In this document: positions 60,618 to 64,000 of the stretch, in pieces
Layout of the letters: every line of letters starts with the position of its first letter
How positions within the stretch are numbered: the stretch's first letter is position 1
NCBI GenBank assembly: GCA_007922305.1
Contig: ML677386.1
Coordinates: 7,635,982-7,699,981 of the forward strand
DNA length: 64,000 bases
Reading direction: 5' to 3'
DNA from: Dermatemys mawii
Lineage: Eukaryota; Chordata; Testudines; Dermatemydidae
Notes under the pieces: generated by a model
Told to the model about the DNA's origin: nothing
The model's input: only the letters and a program-made list of their open reading frames with translations
The model's database searches: none
Program-made: the position numbers and the translations under genes

Positions 60618-60698
60618 AGCGCTATTGCTTATAGCGCTCGCCTTATACAGCAATAATAATAGCGCTATTGTATGTCCACACTGAGATGCTCCAGCGCT
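60618..60698. promoter_or_regulatory. Subterminal cluster of AGCGCT palindromes
   Basis: The palindromic hexamer AGCGCT occurs at 60618, 60633, 60661 and 60693, mostly in the context TAGCGCTA. Clustering just inside the terminal repeat suggests binding sites for the transposase or its Myb-like partner. This is inference. Confidence 0.4.
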
Positions 60699-60961
60699 AT
60701 AGCATGGCCACATTTGCGGCAGTTAATACGGCATTAAGAGCAGTGCATTAGGGCAGGTATCCCACAGTACACCTCTTCCTGATCTGGCGCAATGGCTTGT
60801 GGGAGGGGGGGCGTCACTTGCGGGGCATTCTATATCCTGTTTGAACTACCCATGATGCTTTTTGGCATATCCCAGCAATCCCTGTGTTTCCTTCCACCTC
60901 CGGCGCCATCTTTCAAGGGTTTCAGCAAGGCACGCTCCGTCTTCCATTGTCGAGTGCTGCA

Positions 60962-62203
60962 ATGAATCCAGAACTGCTGAGGGACATGCTGACGACTGTC
61001 GCCAGCACATCTCTGTGTGCAGTGGAGTTATTCCTTGACATGCAGGACGACAGTGATGATTCTGAAGACGAGATCGAAGCGGTGAATGCATTCGACACAA
61101 AGCTGCTTGTCTCATTAACGGACATGCTCACGGCTGTTGAACGCCGCTTCTGGGCACGGGAAACGAGCACAGAGTGGTGGGATCGCATCGTCATGCAAGT
61201 CTGGGATGACGAGCAGTGGCTGCAAAACTTTCGAATGAGAAAAGCCACTTTCATGGGACTGTGTGCTGAACTCGCCCCTGCCCTGCGGCGCAAGGACACC
61301 AGACTGAGAGCTGCCCTCCCGGTGGAGAAGCGGGTGGCTATCGCGATCTGGAAGCTGGCTACCCCAGACAGCTACCGATCGGTGGCCAACCAGTTTGGGG
61401 TTGGAAAGTCGACCGTTGGAGTTGTGCTGATGCAAGTGTGCAGGGCCATCAATCGCATCCTGCTACGAAAAATCGTGACTCTGGATAACGTGCATGACAT
61501 CGTGGCTGGCTTTGAAGAAATGGGTTTCCCTAACTGTGGTGGGGCGATAGATGGGACCCATATACCCATTCTCGCGCCCGCCCACCTAGCTGAGGAGTAC
61601 GTTAACCGAAAGGGGTACTTCTCCATGGTTCTCCAGGCGCTTGTGGATCACCGTGGGCGTTTTACTGACATTAACGCAGGCTGGTCTGGAAAGGTGCATG
61701 ACGCACGCATCTTCCGCAACACCGGCCTGTTCATGAAGCTGCAAGCGGGGACTTTTTTCCCAGACCAGAGGATCCCCGTGGGGGAAGTGGAAATGCCCAT
61801 AGTGATTCTTGGTGACCCTGCTTACCCTTTAATGCCCTGGCTCATGAAACCGTACACAGGGAGCCTGGACAGCAGTCAGGAAAGGTTCAACTACAGGCTT
61901 AGCCGTTGTCGAATGACTGTGGAGTGTGCTTTTGGGCGTCTGAAGGCGCGCTGGCGTTGTCTTTATGGGAGGCTAGATTTGGCCGAGGGTAGTATCTCCG
62001 CGGTTATTTCCGCATGCTGTGCCCTACATAATCTTTGTGAGCGGAAGGGCGAAGGCTTCACTCAGGCATGGTCCTCTGAGGTTCAACGCCTGGAGGCCAC
62101 ATATGCCCAGCCAGAGAGCAGGGTTCATGGAGGGGACCAGCGCGAGGCTGTTAGGATCAGGGAAGCCTTAAGGGAGCATTTTGAGGCTGAAAGCCAGTTC
62201 TGA
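60962..62203 (+). CDS. Harbinger DDE transposase (HARBI1-like), intact, 413 aa
   Basis: Predicted cut-and-paste nuclease of the PIF/Harbinger superfamily (DDE_Tnp_4 fold), homologous to the domesticated host protein HARBI1. An acidic N-terminus (DDSDDSEDE, 29-37) precedes a helix-turn-helix-like segment SYRSVANQFGVGKSTVGVV (137-155). The catalytic core has Asp197 in GAIDGTHIPI, Asp285 in ILGDPAYPL and Glu321 in VECAFGRLK, with the family's KVHDARIF block at 244-251. The first ATG of the open frame (60962) is taken as start; upstream codons are open but lack ATG. No stop or frameshift interrupts it, so the copy is young or under constraint. AATAAA follows at 62311. In this superfamily, transposition normally also needs the Myb-like protein encoded alongside. 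Confidence 0.95.
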   Translation: MNPELLRDMLTTVASTSLCAVELFLDMQDDSDDSEDEIEAVNAFDTKLLVSLTDMLTAVERRFWARETSTEWWDRIVMQVWDDEQWLQNFRMRKATFMGLCAELAPALRRKDTRLRAALPVEKRVAIAIWKLATPDSYRSVANQFGVGKSTVGVVLMQVCRAINRILLRKIVTLDNVHDIVAGFEEMGFPNCGGAIDGTHIPILAPAHLAEEYVNRKGYFSMVLQALVDHRGRFTDINAGWSGKVHDARIFRNTGLFMKLQAGTFFPDQRIPVGEVEMPIVILGDPAYPLMPWLMKPYTGSLDSSQERFNYRLSRCRMTVECAFGRLKARWRCLYGRLDLAEGSISAVISACCALHNLCERKGEGFTQAWSSEVQRLEATYAQPESRVHGGDQREAVRIREALREHFEAESQF

Positions 62204-62219
62204 AGTGAGGTGCAGATGG

Positions 62220-62249
62220 AGGGAGAGAGGGAGGGAGGGAGGGAGGGAG
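62220..62249. repeat. (GGGA)n low-complexity tract
   Basis: GGAGAGAGGGAGGGAGGGAG-type purine repeat just after the transposase stop. Confidence 0.8.
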
Positions 62250-62440
62250 CATTCTTTTAACAGGAACAGGCATTTGCTTTTCTGTAGCCTCTAATAATGT
62301 ATGTACACTTAATAAAAAAAACCCATTTATTAAGAAGACAATTCATTTATTGAACAGGTACTTCGGTTGCTGAAAGAAAATATTGTGATGCATGTGAGGG
62401 GGAAGGCAGGGGAGGTGCAATGGGGGTGTCGTGGGGTCAG

Positions 62441-63009
62441 TCAGAGATCGGAGTATGTCCGGGTCTCTGAGTCTCCAGTGCCCTCAAACTGACCATGTCC
62501 CCCGAACCCCATTTGCGGTGGCCAGTAAGGCATGTTATTAGGGGTAGACTGCAGTGGATAATGGTCTGGGGTCTGGGGGTTGTCCGGTGAAGACAGAGGG
62601 GTTGGAGGCAGCTGTGGATGGTGATAACCATTTGGCTGATGATACTGGCCTGGAGGGTACAGAGGCAAGGAAGGGGAAGGGAGTTGGGGCAAACGATAAT
62701 TGGGGTGGTGGGTGCGGAGCTTCTGCTCTGCAAGGGTGACAAGCCGCTGCATACTCTGCAATTGAAGCTGCAGTAATGAGAGCAGCTTGTCCGTGCTTTT
62801 CCGGCGGTGAATCGCGTTCTCCTTCCGCGCCTTCTCCCTCAACTTGCTCTCATTCTCCCTCCACCTCTGTGCAACTCGATTCTCCGTTACAGCCTGTTGC
62901 ATTACTTGCTGTACAAGATCCTCTTTGCTCCTTCGTGGCCGCTTCCTCAGTCGCCTGAGCTTCTCAGCTGTTGATAAGAGCGATGGCGAAGGGGTGAAGG
63001 ACGACCCTT
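62441..63009 (-). CDS. Harbinger Myb/SANT-like partner protein, C-terminal exon
   Basis: Second protein of Harbinger elements, thought to bind DNA and bring the transposase into the nucleus. On - the exon starts at 63009 after TTTTTATTTTAG. Open sequence above 63009 is intron. It encodes SLLSTAEKLRRLRKRPRRSK, a basic motif resembling a nuclear localisation signal. A charged, helix-rich region follows (ENRVAQRWRENESKLREKAR), then LLSLLQLQLQSMQRLVTLAE and a Pro/Gln/Tyr-rich tail. The SANT domain itself should be encoded further right, outside the window; its counterpart is visible in the 13597 element at 15005-14890. AATAAA signals on - at 62351 and 62331 end the gene convergently with the transposase. 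Confidence 0.85.
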
Positions 63010-63163
63010 CTAAAATAAAAAGATACATTTCACAGTGGTTCGCTTGTAAAGAGCAGACATGCCTATGATTCCCCCGCATTCCCCGTTTGCCTGTCCTGCA
63101 GACAGCACAGATACAGCAACGGAGCCCCTGCCATGGTGAGTGGACTCCAGAGGCAAGGGAAAT

Positions 63164-63315
63164 GATTTTTTCCCTGCCCCGAGAAGCTGTGGCGGGGGAG
63201 GGGGTGGGGAGTGCCGGTACGTTGCCGGTGCCCCAGTGTGAGCAGCAGGCAGGGGGAAGGATTTTTTCCCTGCCCTGAAAAGCTGTGGCGGGGGAGGGGG
63301 TGGGGAGTGCCGGTA
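63164..63315 (+). repeat. Direct repeat, 56-bp units 96 bp apart
   Basis: GATTTTTTCCCTGCCC-GA-AAGCTGTGGCGGGGGAG-GGAGTGCCGGTA occurs at 63164-63219 and 63260-63315 with three differences. The second copy ends at CCG|GTAAGT, a possible splice donor. Confidence 0.85.
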
Positions 63316-63361
63316 AGTGGCAGGAGCCCTACTCTGAACACTGTTCCAACATTCTCCGTAG

Positions 63362-63664
63362 GTGTTTGTCCTGGAAGATATCTCGTTGGTTCGAGTCACT
63401 GAGGAGCAAAGGGAAGGGATTTTATTAAGATGCGGCTTCCGCTCAGGGCCATATGCAGCGTGCCTATGTGCAGCAATGCTCCCCCCACCCATTGTGGCAC
63501 AGTGGCAGGGACTAGTGACCGTGACCGGGACGGGGACCACGCTGGCTCTCCCGGGAAACCTGCGCAGGCGCATTGCAAGCGCTCTTTTTGAGACCTTTGA
63601 AGAGATTACTGATGATGACTACCGCGAGGTGATAGACTACATCAATGCTCTATTCCACATGTAG
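63362..63664 (+). CDS. Uncharacterised third Harbinger protein
   Basis: I do not recognise the family. A 100-codon frame ending at TAG 63662 includes LEDISLVRVTEEQREGILL, LCAAMLPPPIVAQWQGLVTV, ALPGNLRRRIASALFETFEE and DDDYREVIDYINALFHM. It has no ATG near its start but directly follows a plausible acceptor (CATTCTCCGTAG|GTG). Upstream, CCATG|GTGAGT at 63133-63136 would supply an ATG in frame by splicing. The C-terminus resembles the remnant at 14667-14756 of another Harbinger in this window, in the same position and strand. The frame lies within the presumed intron of the - strand Myb-like gene. Helical and mildly acidic at the C-terminus; no membrane segment or metal site seen. High GC makes chance open frames common, so the homology is the main support. 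Confidence 0.6.
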   Translation: MFVLEDISLVRVTEEQREGILLRCGFRSGPYAACLCAAMLPPPIVAQWQGLVTVTGTGTTLALPGNLRRRIASALFETFEEITDDDYREVIDYINALFHM

Positions 63665-63684
63665 GCAAGCATGCAAGCATCCCC

Positions 63685-63979
63685 TTCCACCCCAAGCTGC
63701 CTGCCTTCCCCATAGAAAAGCAGCTTTACCGCCGCAATGCACTGCTGAGCTGGCCCCTGCAACTGCCGGACGCTGTGGCTGTCCGCCCTCCTCCTGGCTT
63801 TAGAGGAGAGCTCCTGGCTGCATGCCCCCCTGCCCTCCTCCAGGCTTGAACAGAGCACCAGGTGGAATGCCCCCCTCATCCCTTTCCACCCCAAGCTGCC
63901 AGCCTTCCCCATAGAAAAGCAGCTTTACCTCCGCAATCCGCTGCTGAGCTGGCCCCTGCAACCGCCGGACGCTGTGGCT
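63685..63979 (+). repeat. Tandem repeat, units 199 bp apart
   Basis: TTCCACCCCAAGCTGCC through GGACGCTGTGGCT occurs at 63685-63780 and 63884-63979 with few differences. The spacer also contains shorter internal repeats (TGCCCTCCTCC, ATGCCCCCCT). The array probably continues past the window. Confidence 0.85.
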
Positions 63980-64000
63980 GGCTGCCCTCCTGGGTTGAGA

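Larger units (their letters stand above)
60594..64000 (+). mobile_element. Large Harbinger transposon, right end outside window
   Basis: The left terminus GGGTATGGTTACACTTACAA resembles the ends of the 13597 element and of the MITEs, and TCA precedes it. Contents in order: a subterminal cluster of AGCGCT palindromes, an intact transposase (+), convergent polyadenylation signals at 62311-62351, the C-terminal exon of a Myb/SANT-like protein (-), an uncharacterised frame (+), and GC-rich tandem repeats. The SANT exon is expected just past 64000. It appears to sit in a 5' intron of COG2. Confidence 0.85.

Noticed and set aside
60846..61626. Open frames on the - strand across the transposase
   Set aside because: Shadows of the well-supported + strand transposase.
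63010..63573. 187-codon - strand open frame rich in Pro
   Set aside because: It covers the intron side of the Myb-like acceptor and the duplicated 56-bp units (repeated PPPPPP blocks). The splice acceptor at 63010 explains where real coding ends.
1..64000. CRISPR arrays, prokaryotic operons, tRNA or rRNA genes
   Set aside because: Nothing fits; the tRNA-like sequences are SINE heads and the window is vertebrate.

Overview
The window is vertebrate nuclear DNA, most likely from a turtle. It holds two host genes with long introns, many CR1 LINE fragments, tRNA-derived SINEs, Harbinger, hAT and mariner-like DNA transposons, and Penelope-like retroelements. The turtle call rests on the repeat mix and on the angiotensin I decapeptide, which has Val5 and His9. 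From memory, His9 is the published turtle form, and crocodilian, chicken and snake peptides differ at position 9.

Layout: positions 1-8534 are repeat-rich sequence upstream of angiotensinogen, including an unusual 924-bp GC-rich hAT element with a perfect 8-bp target duplication. AGT lies on the + strand in four coding exons (8559-20023). Its inner exon sizes of 268 and 145 nt match the human gene, and the spliced frame gives 464 residues. Positions 20600-26380 are intergenic. COG2 lies on the - strand, convergent with AGT. Sixteen coding exons (60054 down to 26720) can be placed, all with GT-AG junctions and in phase. They encode the last 661 residues; the first ~78 residues lie beyond the right edge. 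The tail-to-tail AGT-COG2 order matches the human arrangement.

The COG2 introns carry CR1 copies in both orientations, a probable solo LTR, hAT MITEs, a degraded Penelope-like element with a GIY-YIG endonuclease relic, and a foldback repeat with a 16-bp target duplication.

From about 60594 to the right edge is a large Harbinger transposon, apparently inside a 5' COG2 intron. It has an intact 413-codon DDE transposase on +, the C-terminal exon of a Myb/SANT-like partner on -, and a third open frame on + of about 100 codons that I cannot assign to a family. A separate, internally deleted Harbinger at 13597-15396 (TAA duplication) keeps remnants of all three frames in the same order and strands. 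The last 29 codons of its third frame resemble those of the 63-kb copy. This suggests that a third, undescribed protein is a regular part of these elements, and it is the observation most worth following up.
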